Source: Paraburkholderia caribensis (lineage in GTDB: Bacteria; Pseudomonadota; Gammaproteobacteria; Burkholderiales; Burkholderiaceae). Taken from it: a stretch of 64,000 nt of DNA. The stretch lies in NCBI RefSeq assembly GCF_002902945.1, contig NZ_CP026102.1, forward strand, positions 2,294,001-2,358,000, written 5' to 3'. This document shows, piece by piece, positions 43,604-52,130 of the stretch (the stretch's first letter is position 1; each line of letters opens with the position of its first letter). A program made the position numbers and the translations under genes. Under the pieces are notes generated by a model, which saw only the letters and a program-made list of their open reading frames with translations, had not been told where the DNA came from and searched no databases.

Positions 43604-43828
43604 ATGGCATCGCTGACCATCAAAGACCTCTCGCATCACGAAGCACTCTCCGTCGAAGCACTCGCATCGGTGCGCGGCGGCAGCAACTACAACGTCGGCA
43701 ACGTGAATGCCGCGTTCGGTGGAGGCTTCGCCAGCCCGGCCATCGTCGTGGCGCCCGTCACGCAGACCGACACGAAGGTCGTCATCCCGACGATCCAGAA
43801 CTTCGGCGGCCTGCAGGCTGTGCTGTAA
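43604..43828 (+). CDS. Array peptide precursor B2
   Basis: 74 residues. Leader with HHEALSVEAL as in A2, core identical to A1 and B3 (SNYNVGNVN start, GGLQAVL end). Together with B1 it makes up the 546 bases that copy B has beyond copy A. Same ribosome site as the other internal units (CAGGAGATTCATC). Confidence 0.85.
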   Translation: MASLTIKDLSHHEALSVEALASVRGGSNYNVGNVNAAFGGGFASPAIVVAPVTQTDTKVVIPTIQNFGGLQAVL

Positions 43829-43875
43829 CTCGCCAACCCATCGCCCTTTATCACATCCCATTCAGGAGATTCATC

Positions 43876-44100
43876 ATGGCATCGCTGACCATCAAAGACC
43901 TCTCGCATCACGAATCACTCTCCGTCGAAGCACTCGCCTCGGTGCGTGGCGGCAGCAACTACAACGTCGGCAACGTGAACGCCGCGTTCGGTGGCGGCTT
44001 CGCCAGCCCGGCCATCGTCGTGGCGCCCGTTACGCAGACCGACACGAAGGTCGTCATCCCGACCATCCAGAACTTCGGCGGCCTGCAGGCTGTGCTGTAA
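43876..44100 (+). CDS. Array peptide precursor B3
   Basis: 74 residues, counterpart of A1 at offset 2455. The core is identical to A1; the leader differs at one residue (HHESLSVEAL against HNESLSVEAL). Unlike A1 it is internal to the array, and its upstream sequence is of the internal type (CAGGAGATTCATC) rather than the promoter type. Confidence 0.85.
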   Translation: MASLTIKDLSHHESLSVEALASVRGGSNYNVGNVNAAFGGGFASPAIVVAPVTQTDTKVVIPTIQNFGGLQAVL

Positions 44101-44146
44101 CTCGCAAACATCGCCCCTTTATCACACCCCATTCAGGAGATTCATC

Positions 44147-44374
44147 ATGGCATCGCTGACCATCAAAGACCTCTCGCATCACGAAGCTCTCTCCGTCGAA
44201 GCACTCGCCTCCGTGCGCGGCGGCAGCAACTACAACGTCGGCAACGTGAACGCCGCATTCGGTGGCGGCTTCGCCAGCCCCGGCGTGGTAGTGGCGCCCG
44301 TCACGCAGACGGACACGAAGGTCGTCATCCCGACCATCCAGAACTTCGGCGGCCTGCAAGGCGTGCTGCTGTAA
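44147..44374 (+). CDS. Array peptide precursor B4
   Basis: 75 residues, identical in protein sequence to A2 (core ASPGVVVAPV, end GGLQGVLL), offset 2455. The DNA differs at only a few bases, mostly silent (for example GGCGGC against GGTGGC in the Gly-rich segment). Confidence 0.85.
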   Translation: MASLTIKDLSHHEALSVEALASVRGGSNYNVGNVNAAFGGGFASPGVVVAPVTQTDTKVVIPTIQNFGGLQGVLL

Positions 44375-44422
44375 ATCGCAAACCCGTCATCCTCTTACCG
44401 CATCCAATCCAGGAGATTCATC

Positions 44423-44647
44423 ATGACCTCGCTGACCATCAAAGACCTCTCGCATAACGAAGACCTCTCCATCGAAGCACTCGCCTCGGTGCGCGGCGGC
44501 AGCAACTACAACGCCTACAACACGAATGCCGCATTCGGCGGCGGCTTCGCCAGCCCGTCCATCGTGGTGGCGCCCGTCACGCAGACCGACACGAAGGTCA
44601 TCATCCCGACGATCCAGAACTTCGGCGGACTGCAGCTGGTCAAGTAA
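44423..44647 (+). CDS. Array peptide precursor B5
   Basis: 74 residues, identical to A3 (MTSLTIKDLSHNEDLSIEAL leader, AYNTN core start, basic GGLQLVK end), offset 2455. CCAGGAGATTCATC precedes the ATG. Confidence 0.85.
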   Translation: MTSLTIKDLSHNEDLSIEALASVRGGSNYNAYNTNAAFGGGFASPSIVVAPVTQTDTKVIIPTIQNFGGLQLVK

Positions 44648-44739
44648 GGCAACACACGGGAGAGTCGCGCCGCGTCTTCGCACTGCGCAGGCCGAGCGCC
44701 CTCTCCCGTCCCGCAACACGCCATATCAGGAGCTTGACC

Positions 44740-44976
44740 ATGGCCTCGCTGACGATCACGGATCTTTCGCATCATCAGGCACTGTCCAACGACGCACTGT
44801 CGGCAGTGCGCGGCGGCAGCAACTACAATTTCGGCAACGTGAATGCAGCGTTCGGCGGTGGTTTTGCCAGCCCGGCTATCGTCGTGGCGCCCGTCATCCA
44901 GACCGACATGAACATCAATATTCCGACGCTGCAGAATTTCGGCGGAATGCAGTTTCTCAAGGGACTGCTGCAATAA
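44740..44976 (+). CDS. Array peptide precursor B6
   Basis: 78 residues, counterpart of A4 with one leader change (LSNDAL against LSSDAL) and an identical core ending FLKGLLQ. ATG at 44740 with CAGGAGCTTGACC upstream. Last gene of array B; the following 219 bases to the GntR gene hold no terminator that I can see. Confidence 0.85.
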   Translation: MASLTITDLSHHQALSNDALSAVRGGSNYNFGNVNAAFGGGFASPAIVVAPVIQTDMNINIPTLQNFGGMQFLKGLLQ

Positions 44977-45195
44977 AAAACGTTGGCGGGTTCGAAAGAG
45001 CCCTTGCGCGCTGCGGCTTTGTCTCCTCCGCCCTCAAGCGGCCATTTGAATCGACGTGCATTGCCCAAGCCACGCAATCGCAGGCGCCTTCTCGAACTGA
45101 TCTCTACTGTTTCGAGTTCGCCCGACATCGCAACAAAAGCAACCGACCGATGGCGGCACGACACACGGCCCCATCAGCTCTCGCGACACGCCGTC

Positions 45196-45897
45196 TCAGT
45201 CGCTATCCCGCTTCAGCACGCCGCCGATCCAACGCTCTTCCGAAGCCATCAGATGCGCGCGCATCGCGGTCTGCGCGGCGATCGGATCGCCCGACTGCAG
45301 CGCTCGCAGGATATCCTCGTGTTCCCGCACTGCGTCGGTCCACGTCTTCGCGCTCTCCGTATGACCACGCATCGCGGCCGCAATGGGATCGTGGCGGCTA
45401 TCGAACAGTTCGCCCACGAAGCGCGCAAGCACCGAGTTACCGGCCGCCTCCGCTACCAGCATGTGGAACTGACGGTCGGCGTCTACCGGTGTCTTGCCGG
45501 CCGCGGCCAGCCTGCGCATCCGGTCCACAGTGCGCCTCAAGCGGTCCACCATGGCGGCCGTCATGTGTGCAGCGGCAAGCGCCGCGACGCTGCCTTCAAT
45601 GGCCGCGCGTGCCTGCATCAGTTCCGATGGACTGTCGCCCAGGGCGCCGACCACGTTTTCATCGTCTGCGCCGGTGTCGCGCACGTAGACACCCGAACCC
45701 ATCCGGATTTCGACGCGGCCACCAATCTCGAGTGCGATCAACGCTTCGCGCAATGACGGACGGGAAACGCCAAGCCGCAGCGCAAGCTCGCGCTCGGGCG
45801 GCAAACGTTCGCCGGCAGGAAACTCGCCCTCGCGGATCAGTTTGAGAATCTCCGCGGCAACAGATTGGTAAAGCCGCTTGGGCTCGATTGATTTCAT
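45196..45897 (-). CDS. GntR/FadR-family transcriptional regulator
   Basis: 233 residues from the ATG at 45897; the frame extends to 46050 but the winged-helix domain begins right after the chosen start (KSIEPKRLYQSVAAEILKLI). The DNA-binding part has FPAGERLPPERELALRLGVSRPSLREAL, typical of the FadR branch. The C-terminal all-helical FCD ligand domain (DRQFHMLVAEAAGNSVLARFVGEL, REHEDILRALQSGD) has His residues that often bind a metal and a small acid. It is divergent from a sugar ABC importer and polyol/uronate dehydrogenases and is probably their local repressor. FadR-type regulators of this context often sense sugar acids. Confidence 0.87.
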   Translation of the reverse strand: MKSIEPKRLYQSVAAEILKLIREGEFPAGERLPPERELALRLGVSRPSLREALIALEIGGRVEIRMGSGVYVRDTGADDENVVGALGDSPSELMQARAAIEGSVAALAAAHMTAAMVDRLRRTVDRMRRLAAAGKTPVDADRQFHMLVAEAAGNSVLARFVGELFDSRHDPIAAAMRGHTESAKTWTDAVREHEDILRALQSGDPIAAQTAMRAHLMASEERWIGGVLKRDSD

Positions 45898-46017
45898 AAA
45901 CAGCCGGCATCCGTTAGGCAGATATGCGCGCAAAACAGCGTCGTGGCGAAGTCTAGCAGCGCCCGGCGCGGCCCTGCAAACGGCCACGCTGGTAAGGTCA
46001 ATCTGCAAACTATCACA

Positions 46018-46073
46018 TTGGCTTGACCAAACGGCAATATTGCGGTTCAATGCATCACAACTGGACTGACCAG
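46018..46073. promoter_or_regulatory. Pair of candidate GntR operators in the divergent promoter region
   Basis: Two 13-base inverted repeats, TTGGCTTGACCAA at 46018-46030 and CTGGACTGACCAG at 46061-46073, share YTGG-N5-CCAR and lie 43 bases apart, about four helical turns. They sit between the GntR gene and the ABC importer gene. FadR-branch regulators commonly bind sites of the TGGT-N-ACCA kind. Confidence 0.6.
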
Positions 46074-46107
46074 CGTAATGCCAGGTCGGCCGTCAAAAGG
46101 AGACACG

Positions 46108-47661
46108 ATGAGCGCGCCTTGCAGCCCGCAGGACCTCGCCGGCAAGTCGAACACCCAACCGTGGGATGGAGAGATCCTGCGTCTCGAGGGCATTCGCAAG
46201 CAGTTTCCCGGCGTCATCGCGCTCGACGGCATCAACCTCGATCTGTGCTGCGGCGAAGTCCATGCCATTTGCGGCGAAAACGGAGCAGGCAAATCGACGC
46301 TGATGAAAATCATCAGCGGGCAATACCGTCCGGATGGAGGAACTGTCGTCTACCGGGGCGAGCAGGTGAATTTCCGTTCGACATCCGAAGCGCAAGCGGC
46401 GGGCATTGCGATCATTCATCAGGAACTGAATCTCGTCCCAGATCTTTCCATTGCGGAAAATCTTTATCTGGCGCGTGAACCCAAGCGCGGCCCCTTCATC
46501 GACAGGCGCAAGCTGAATGCCGACGCCAAAGCGTGTCTCGCCCATATCGGTTTAACTATCGCGCCCACCGCCAAGGTCGGCGCGCTTTCCATTGCGCAGC
46601 AGCAGATGGTGGAAATCGCGAAGGCCTTGTCGCTCGACGCGCAGGTCCTGATCATGGACGAGCCGACTTCGTCACTGACCGAGTCGGAAACCGTCCACCT
46701 CTTTCGCATCATTAAAGAATTGCGAACTCAAGGCGTCGCGATTCTCTACATTTCGCATCGGCTCGACGAGATGGCGGAAATTGTCGACCGCGTAACTGTG
46801 TTGCGAGACGGCCGCCATATCTCGACCGACGACTTCGCAGCGATCACCATAAGCGACGTTGTCGCGCGCATGGTCGGCCGCTCGCTCGACGATGCCTATC
46901 CGCGGCGCCAGTCGGTGCCAACCGATGAGGTGCTGCTGAGCGTCGACGGCCTCGAGCGCGAAGCCGTGTTCGGGCCGCTTTCATTCGAACTGCGCAAAGG
47001 CGAGATTCTTGGCTTCGCCGGCCTGATAGGCGCAGGCCGCACAGAAGTTGCACGCGCCATTTTCGGTGCCGACCCGCTCGACAGCGGAACGATGCGGCTG
47101 CACGGCCAGCCGGTCACGATACGGTCGCCGCGCGAGGCGATTCGCCACGGCATTGCTTATCTCTCGGAAGATCGCAAGAAAGAGGGCCTCGCCCTCAGCA
47201 TGCCCGTTGCCGCGAATGTGACGCTCGCCAATGTCCGCGGTATCTCCACGCGTGCTGGATTCTTGCGCTTCAACGACGAAGCGCGCATCGCCGCACGTTA
47301 TGTACAGGAACTCGCGATCCGCACGCCTTCCATCAATCAGGTCACACGCAACCTGTCCGGCGGCAACCAGCAAAAGGTCGTGATTGGAAAGTGGCTATAT
47401 CGCGGCTCGAAAATCCTTTTCTTCGACGAACCCACACGCGGTATCGACGTCGGCGCGAAGTTCGCCATTTATGGATTGATGGACCGGCTCGCCGCCGATG
47501 GCGTAGGCGTCGTGCTGATCAGTTCGGAACTACCGGAACTGCTCGGCATGACGGATCGGATCGCCGTATTTCACGAAGGCCGCATCGCGGCGGTGCTTGA
47601 AACGGCTCACACCAGCCAGGAGGAGATCATGCGTTACGCGTCGGGGCAAACTCATGCTTGA
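46108..47661 (+). CDS. Sugar ABC importer ATPase (RbsA-like, two ATPase domains)
   Basis: 517 residues with two fused ATPase domains, as in ribose/xylose/galactose-type importers. Domain 1 has GENGAGKST, the LSIAQQQM signature variant and VLIMDEPTSSL. Domain 2 has the degenerate Walker A GLIGAGRTEV, an intact LSGGNQQK signature and ILFFDEPTRGI. AAAAGGAGACACG supports the ATG at 46108. It is first of an importer operon (ATPase, permease, binding protein) followed by two dehydrogenases, and is divergent from the GntR gene. Substrate is probably a sugar, polyol or sugar acid. Confidence 0.92.
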   Translation: MSAPCSPQDLAGKSNTQPWDGEILRLEGIRKQFPGVIALDGINLDLCCGEVHAICGENGAGKSTLMKIISGQYRPDGGTVVYRGEQVNFRSTSEAQAAGIAIIHQELNLVPDLSIAENLYLAREPKRGPFIDRRKLNADAKACLAHIGLTIAPTAKVGALSIAQQQMVEIAKALSLDAQVLIMDEPTSSLTESETVHLFRIIKELRTQGVAILYISHRLDEMAEIVDRVTVLRDGRHISTDDFAAITISDVVARMVGRSLDDAYPRRQSVPTDEVLLSVDGLEREAVFGPLSFELRKGEILGFAGLIGAGRTEVARAIFGADPLDSGTMRLHGQPVTIRSPREAIRHGIAYLSEDRKKEGLALSMPVAANVTLANVRGISTRAGFLRFNDEARIAARYVQELAIRTPSINQVTRNLSGGNQQKVVIGKWLYRGSKILFFDEPTRGIDVGAKFAIYGLMDRLAADGVGVVLISSELPELLGMTDRIAVFHEGRIAAVLETAHTSQEEIMRYASGQTHA

Positions 47662-48685
47662 AATGACATCAGATCGTTCGCAGGCAGCCGATCGGTCCGC
47701 GCAACAGCGGCGGCGTGAGCTCATTCAGAAGTTTGCGGCATTGGGCAGCCTGGTGATACTCGTGATCGCATTTTCGATTACGAGCCAGGCGTTCTTTTCG
47801 GTCGACAATCTGATGACCGTGGGGCTGCAGGTCACATCGATCGCCTATCTGGGCGTGGCAGCAACCTGCGTCATCATCACGGGCGGCATCGATCTCTCCG
47901 TCGGCTCGGTGCTCGCGCTCGCCGGCGTCTGTGCTGCGCTGCTTGCAAAAGCGGGCGCGCCCGTACCGGTTGCCATGCTGGCCGGCGTGATGGTGGGCGC
48001 GCTGTGCGGCCTCATCAACGGCATCTGCGTCACGCGGATGGGCCTGCCGCCGTTTATCGCAACACTCGGCATGATGCTCGTCGCGCGCGGGATGGCGCTG
48101 CAGATCACGGGCGCGCGTCCGGTGTCCGATCTCGGTGAAGCGTTCGGCGAACTGGGCAATGGCGCGCTGTTCCGCATCTCCCGAATCGGCGCAGACGGTT
48201 TTCCCGACACGACATTCCCCGGCATACCGTATCCCGTCGTCATCATGGTCGCGCTGTTCGTCGTCGTCTCCATTCTGCTTTCGAGGACGTCGCTTGGCCG
48301 GCACATCTATGCGGTCGGGTCCAATGCGGAGGCCGCACGGCTTTCGGGCGTCAACGTGCAAGGCGTAAAGCTCTTCACCTACGTGCTGTCCGGCGCGCTT
48401 GCGGGCGTGACCGGTTGCGTGCTGATGTCCCGGCTCGTGACCGGGCAGCCAAACGAAGGGGTGATGTACGAGCTCGACGCGATCGCCAGCTCGGTGATCG
48501 GCGGAACGTCGCTGATGGGCGGCGTCGGCACGATTTCGGGTACCGCCATTGGCGCATTCGTCATCGGCGTGCTGCGCAACGGCCTCAACATGAACGGGGT
48601 GTCGAGCTTCATCCAGCAGATCATCATCGGTGTGGTCATTCTCGGCACGGTCTGGATCGATCAGCTTCGTCACCGCAAGCGATAG
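47654..48685 (+). CDS. Sugar ABC importer permease (RbsC-like)
   Basis: 343 residues with about 8-10 hydrophobic helices. It has the family signature VIITGGIDLSVGSVLALAG and the cytoplasmic coupling motif GRHIYAVGSNAEAARLSGV, followed by GISG-like ASSVIGGTSLMGGVGTISG. The ATG at 47654 overlaps the end of the ATPase gene by 8 bases. It forms the transmembrane channel of the importer with the flanking ATPase and binding protein. Confidence 0.92.
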   Translation: MLEMTSDRSQAADRSAQQRRRELIQKFAALGSLVILVIAFSITSQAFFSVDNLMTVGLQVTSIAYLGVAATCVIITGGIDLSVGSVLALAGVCAALLAKAGAPVPVAMLAGVMVGALCGLINGICVTRMGLPPFIATLGMMLVARGMALQITGARPVSDLGEAFGELGNGALFRISRIGADGFPDTTFPGIPYPVVIMVALFVVVSILLSRTSLGRHIYAVGSNAEAARLSGVNVQGVKLFTYVLSGALAGVTGCVLMSRLVTGQPNEGVMYELDAIASSVIGGTSLMGGVGTISGTAIGAFVIGVLRNGLNMNGVSSFIQQIIIGVVILGTVWIDQLRHRKR

Positions 48686-48742
48686 GCACAAGCGCTTGGG
48701 GGCAGTCAGGAGAAGTTCAACCACTAAAGACAGGAGCGAGAC

Positions 48743-49690
48743 ATGAAAAAGTTTCCCATGCTGGCAGTATCCGCAATCCTCTGCGCGGCGTTCAGCACTG
48801 GCGTGTTTGCGGCAGGCGGCGAGATCGCCGTGATCGTGAAAACGGTCAATTCGAATTACTGGCAGAACGTGCAGAAAGGAGCAAACGCCGCACTTGCCGA
48901 CGCGAAGGGCTACACGATGACCTTCCAGGGGCCCGCTGCAGAGTCCGACATCACCGACGAAGTCAACATGGTCGTGAATGCCGTGAACCGGCACGTCGCG
49001 GGCATCGTACTCGCGCCGTCCGATCCCGATGCGCTCGTGCCCGCGATCAAGCAGGCCTGGAATGCACATATCCCCGTCGTGATCATCGACTCCGCCATTG
49101 CCGATTCCGGCAAGCCTTACTACCAGTCGTTCCTGACGACCGACAATGAGAAGGCGGGCGAGCTGTGCGCGAAGGCGCTGATCGATCGCGTCGGGCAAAC
49201 CGGCAAGATCGCGATCATGTCCTATGTACCGGGCGCGGGTTCGGAAGTCAGCCGCGTGGGCGGGTTCCGGAAATACATCGAGAGCCACTCGAAGCTGCAG
49301 ATCGTCGGGCCGTATTACTCGCAATCGCAGATGGCGATGGCCTTGAACCAGACCACCGACGTGCTGTCCGCCAATCCCGACCTGAAAGGCATCTTCGGCG
49401 CGAATGAGCCGACCGCGGTCGGCGTGGGCCGCGCACTCAAGCAGTCGGGCAAGGCAGGCAAGCTCATCGCGATCGGTTTCGACGGCAACGAGGACCTGCA
49501 GGGGTTCGTGCGCGACGGCACGGTGCAGGCCATTGCTGTCCAGGGCTCGTGGCAGATGGGACACAAGGGCATCGAGACGGTCGTCGGCGTGATCGAGCAC
49601 AAGCCGGTGCCGAAGCTCGTCGATACCGGCGTCGTGATGGTCGACAAACAGAACCTCGATTCGCCGCAAGCGAAGAACGTCCTTTACTGA
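48743..49690 (+). CDS. Periplasmic sugar-binding protein (RbsB-like)
   Basis: 315 residues. Signal peptide MKKFPMLAVSAILCAAFSTGVFAAG, then a type 1 periplasmic-binding fold: IAVIVKTVNSNYWQNVQKGA, GIVLAPSDPDALVPAIKQAW, GKIAIMSYVPGAGSEVSRVGGF and IFGANEPTAVGVGRALKQSG. These are close to ribose/xylitol-type binding proteins. GGAGCGAGAC precedes the ATG. It captures the substrate for the importer encoded directly upstream. Confidence 0.92.
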   Translation: MKKFPMLAVSAILCAAFSTGVFAAGGEIAVIVKTVNSNYWQNVQKGANAALADAKGYTMTFQGPAAESDITDEVNMVVNAVNRHVAGIVLAPSDPDALVPAIKQAWNAHIPVVIIDSAIADSGKPYYQSFLTTDNEKAGELCAKALIDRVGQTGKIAIMSYVPGAGSEVSRVGGFRKYIESHSKLQIVGPYYSQSQMAMALNQTTDVLSANPDLKGIFGANEPTAVGVGRALKQSGKAGKLIAIGFDGNEDLQGFVRDGTVQAIAVQGSWQMGHKGIETVVGVIEHKPVPKLVDTGVVMVDKQNLDSPQAKNVLY

Positions 49691-49875
49691 CAGAACCACG
49701 TTGAATCGTGACCGTCCCGCAGCGTCAAGGCGCGCTGCGGGTCCGGCCGATGGCTCGACGCATCGAACGGTGTTCCCTACCTGCTCATGAAGGCAATCGC
49801 AAAACGCAACTTGCCACGCGGCAGTCTGTCGCGCGCAGAACACCACGCCTCTTTCCTGCTCATGAGGATCTCCCT

Positions 49876-50886
49876 ATGCTTAGCGTGATTTGCGAATCCC
49901 CCCGCGTGCTTCGCGCACACCAGTCCGACGTCCCCGAGCGCAAGCCCGGAGAAGTGTTGTTGCGCGTGAGCCGCGTCGGCATCTGCGGCACCGATCTCCA
50001 CATCTTCACGGGCAATCAGCCGTACCTCGAATATCCGCGCGTAATGGGCCATGAACTGTCGGGCGTCGTCGTCGAAGCGGATGGCGATGCGGGACTGGCT
50101 GTCGGCGACGGCGTCTATGTGATGCCGTATCTTTCTTGCGGAACATGCGTCGCCTGCCGCCAGGGCAAGACCAACTGTTGCGTGAACATCAAGGTGCTCG
50201 GCGTACACCGCGACGGCGCGATGACCGAGTATCTGAGCGTGCCCGCCCAGTTCGTCCACAAGGCAGAAGGCGTCTCGCTCGACCAGGCGGCCATGCTCGA
50301 ATTCCTCGCCATCGGCGCGCACGCGGTACGGCGCGCGAACGTGCAGGCCGGGCAGCGGGTGCTCGTCGTGGGCGCCGGTCCGATCGGCATGGCGGCCATG
50401 ATCTTTGCGAAGCTGCGCGGCGGCAACGTCGTGTGCCTCGATACACGCGCCGACCGGCTCTCGTTCTGCAGTTCGCAACTCCACATAAGCGCCGCCGTGT
50501 CCGTCGGACCCGACGACACCGCGCAACTGTCGTCGCTGACGAACGGAGAATTTTTCGATGTTGTTTTCGATGCAACCGGCAACATCGACGCGATGAACCG
50601 CGGCTTCGGCTTCGTCGCGCATGGCGGGACATACACGCTAATTTCGATCGTGCCCGGCCAGGTCAACTTTTCGGACCCGGAGTTCCACAAGCGGGAGACG
50701 ACCTTGCTCGCGAGCCGCAACGCGACAGCAGCCGACTTCGAAATCGTGCTCGAGGCGATGCGCGCCGGCCAGATTCCGGACCGGGCGCTCAACACCCACC
50801 GCATGCGCCTTGCCGACGTGCCCGAAGCATTTCCTCGCCTGCTGGAGCCGGGGCAGACGGTCGTGAAAGCACTGGTCGAATGCTGA
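49876..50886 (+). CDS. Zinc-dependent alcohol/polyol dehydrogenase
   Basis: 336 residues of the medium-chain dehydrogenase family. The catalytic zinc site is formed by Cys in VGICGTDLHIF and His-Glu in MGHELSG; the structural zinc Cys cluster is CGTCVACRQGKTNCC. The Rossmann motif is VVGAGPIGMAAMIFA. It resembles L-threonine/sorbitol/galactitol-type dehydrogenases. The ATG at 49876 is chosen because GATGAGGATC lies upstream and the domain starts there; the frame extends to 49708. It lies downstream of the importer and probably oxidises the imported polyol or sugar acid. NAD preference cannot be fixed by eye. Confidence 0.87.
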   Translation: MLSVICESPRVLRAHQSDVPERKPGEVLLRVSRVGICGTDLHIFTGNQPYLEYPRVMGHELSGVVVEADGDAGLAVGDGVYVMPYLSCGTCVACRQGKTNCCVNIKVLGVHRDGAMTEYLSVPAQFVHKAEGVSLDQAAMLEFLAIGAHAVRRANVQAGQRVLVVGAGPIGMAAMIFAKLRGGNVVCLDTRADRLSFCSSQLHISAAVSVGPDDTAQLSSLTNGEFFDVVFDATGNIDAMNRGFGFVAHGGTYTLISIVPGQVNFSDPEFHKRETTLLASRNATAADFEIVLEAMRAGQIPDRALNTHRMRLADVPEAFPRLLEPGQTVVKALVEC

Positions 50887-50917
50887 GCGAAGGCGCTGCG
50901 CAAACAGGATCGAACTC

Positions 50918-52081
50918 ATGAGCGCACCGATACTTCAATTCGGCACCAGCCGCTTTCTTCTCGCGCATGTTGCGCTGTTTGTCTCGGAGGCGCTGGAACG
51001 CGGCGACGCGATTGGCGGCGTCAGCGTCGTGCAGACGACAGCGAATCCGGCGAGCCGCGCGCGGATTGCCGCGCTGTCCCATGCGGATCACTACCCCGTG
51101 CACATACGAGGTCGCGAAGCCGCAGGCGTGGTGGACCGGGTGGTCGAATGTCGCGCTGTGCGCAATGCGTGGGCAACCGATACCGACTGGGCCGCGATCC
51201 GTCGCGCAATGATCGACGACGTACGCGTTATCGTATCCAATACAGGCGATGCGGGTTACCAACTCGATGAGCGAGACACGGCCGACCTGCTATCGAACGA
51301 TGCGCTCGTGCCGCACAGTTTTCCCGCGAAACTGTTGACGTTGCTGAACGCCCGCTGGCGCGAGCGCCCGCAGGACGGTGTGTCGATCTATCCGTGCGAA
51401 CTCGTCGACAGAAACGGTGACGCCTTGCGCGATATCGTGCTTGGCTTGGCCCGGCAGTGGCTGCTGCCCGAACTTTTCATCCGCTATTTGCAGGAACATT
51501 GCGTCTGGGTAAATTCACTCGTCGACCGTATTGTTTCCGCGCCGATCGATCCCGTTGGCGCGATCGCGGAGCCATATGCGCTGTGGGCAATCGAACGGCG
51601 CGTGGGGATGGATCTTCCATGTGCACACGAGCAGATCGTGATCACCGATGACTTGCGCCGTTATGCACGGCTCAAGCTGTTTTTTCTCAATCTCGGTCAT
51701 ACGTGGCTTGCCGATCAATGGCTCGGCGAAAATCGCGCGTTGCAGGAAACGGTGTTGCAGGCGATGAATACGCCTCGCGTGCGCAGCGGGCTCGAGACGG
51801 TGTGGCATGACGAGGTGCTGCCCGTCTTCAGCGCGATGGGGCTGCAAAACGAAGCTGAGACTTATATCGATAGTGTTCGCGAGCGATTTCTGAATCCCTT
51901 TCTCGCCCATCGTCTTTCCGATATCGCCGCCAATCATCGTGAGAAGATCAGGCGCCGGATACTGCCGCTCGTAGAAATGGCCGATTCGCAGTCTTTGCCG
52001 CTGACGCAGCCGAGGTTGCGCAGATTACTGGTGGCCAACAATCTGCTGCTGGACGGCGAAGAAGTGAGCCGGTCGTCCTGA
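50918..52081 (+). CDS. Mannitol-dehydrogenase-family oxidoreductase (uronate reductase-like)
   Basis: 387 residues of the polyol-specific long-chain dehydrogenase family. It begins PILQFGTSRFLLAHVALFV, the usual start of the UxaB/UxuB-like branch, with VIVSNTGDAGYQLDE, VSIYPCELVDRNGDALRDIVL and the catalytic Lys region RRYARLKLFFLNLGHTWLA. Relatives reduce tagaturonate or fructuronate or oxidise mannitol/arabinitol. It follows the zinc dehydrogenase after 31 bases in the same unit; together they suggest use of a hexuronate- or hexitol-like substrate. Confidence 0.82.
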   Translation: MSAPILQFGTSRFLLAHVALFVSEALERGDAIGGVSVVQTTANPASRARIAALSHADHYPVHIRGREAAGVVDRVVECRAVRNAWATDTDWAAIRRAMIDDVRVIVSNTGDAGYQLDERDTADLLSNDALVPHSFPAKLLTLLNARWRERPQDGVSIYPCELVDRNGDALRDIVLGLARQWLLPELFIRYLQEHCVWVNSLVDRIVSAPIDPVGAIAEPYALWAIERRVGMDLPCAHEQIVITDDLRRYARLKLFFLNLGHTWLADQWLGENRALQETVLQAMNTPRVRSGLETVWHDEVLPVFSAMGLQNEAETYIDSVRERFLNPFLAHRLSDIAANHREKIRRRILPLVEMADSQSLPLTQPRLRRLLVANNLLLDGEEVSRSS

Positions 52082-52130
52082 TGGTCGCAATGGACTGTCA
52101 ACGCGCAACGTCCTGACTGACCGGGTTGCG

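Larger units (their letters stand above)
43083..45005 (+). repeat. Duplicated block, copy B (promoter region plus six peptide genes)
   Basis: Second copy of the block at 41174-42550, longer by 546 bases because it holds two more peptide units (B1 and B2). The match includes intergenic ribosome sites and promoter, so the duplication is recent or is kept uniform by gene conversion. It ends at the same base of the 3' flank (CCCTT). Confidence 0.9.

Noticed and set aside
41421..44976. CRISPR-like periodic repeats
   Set aside because: The repeat unit is about 273 bases, codes for a full precursor with its own ribosome site, and has no short repeat-spacer pattern.
41421..44976. Lanthipeptide or other modified peptide precursors
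   Set aside because: Array cores contain no Cys and no LanM, LanB, radical SAM or YcaO gene lies in the window.
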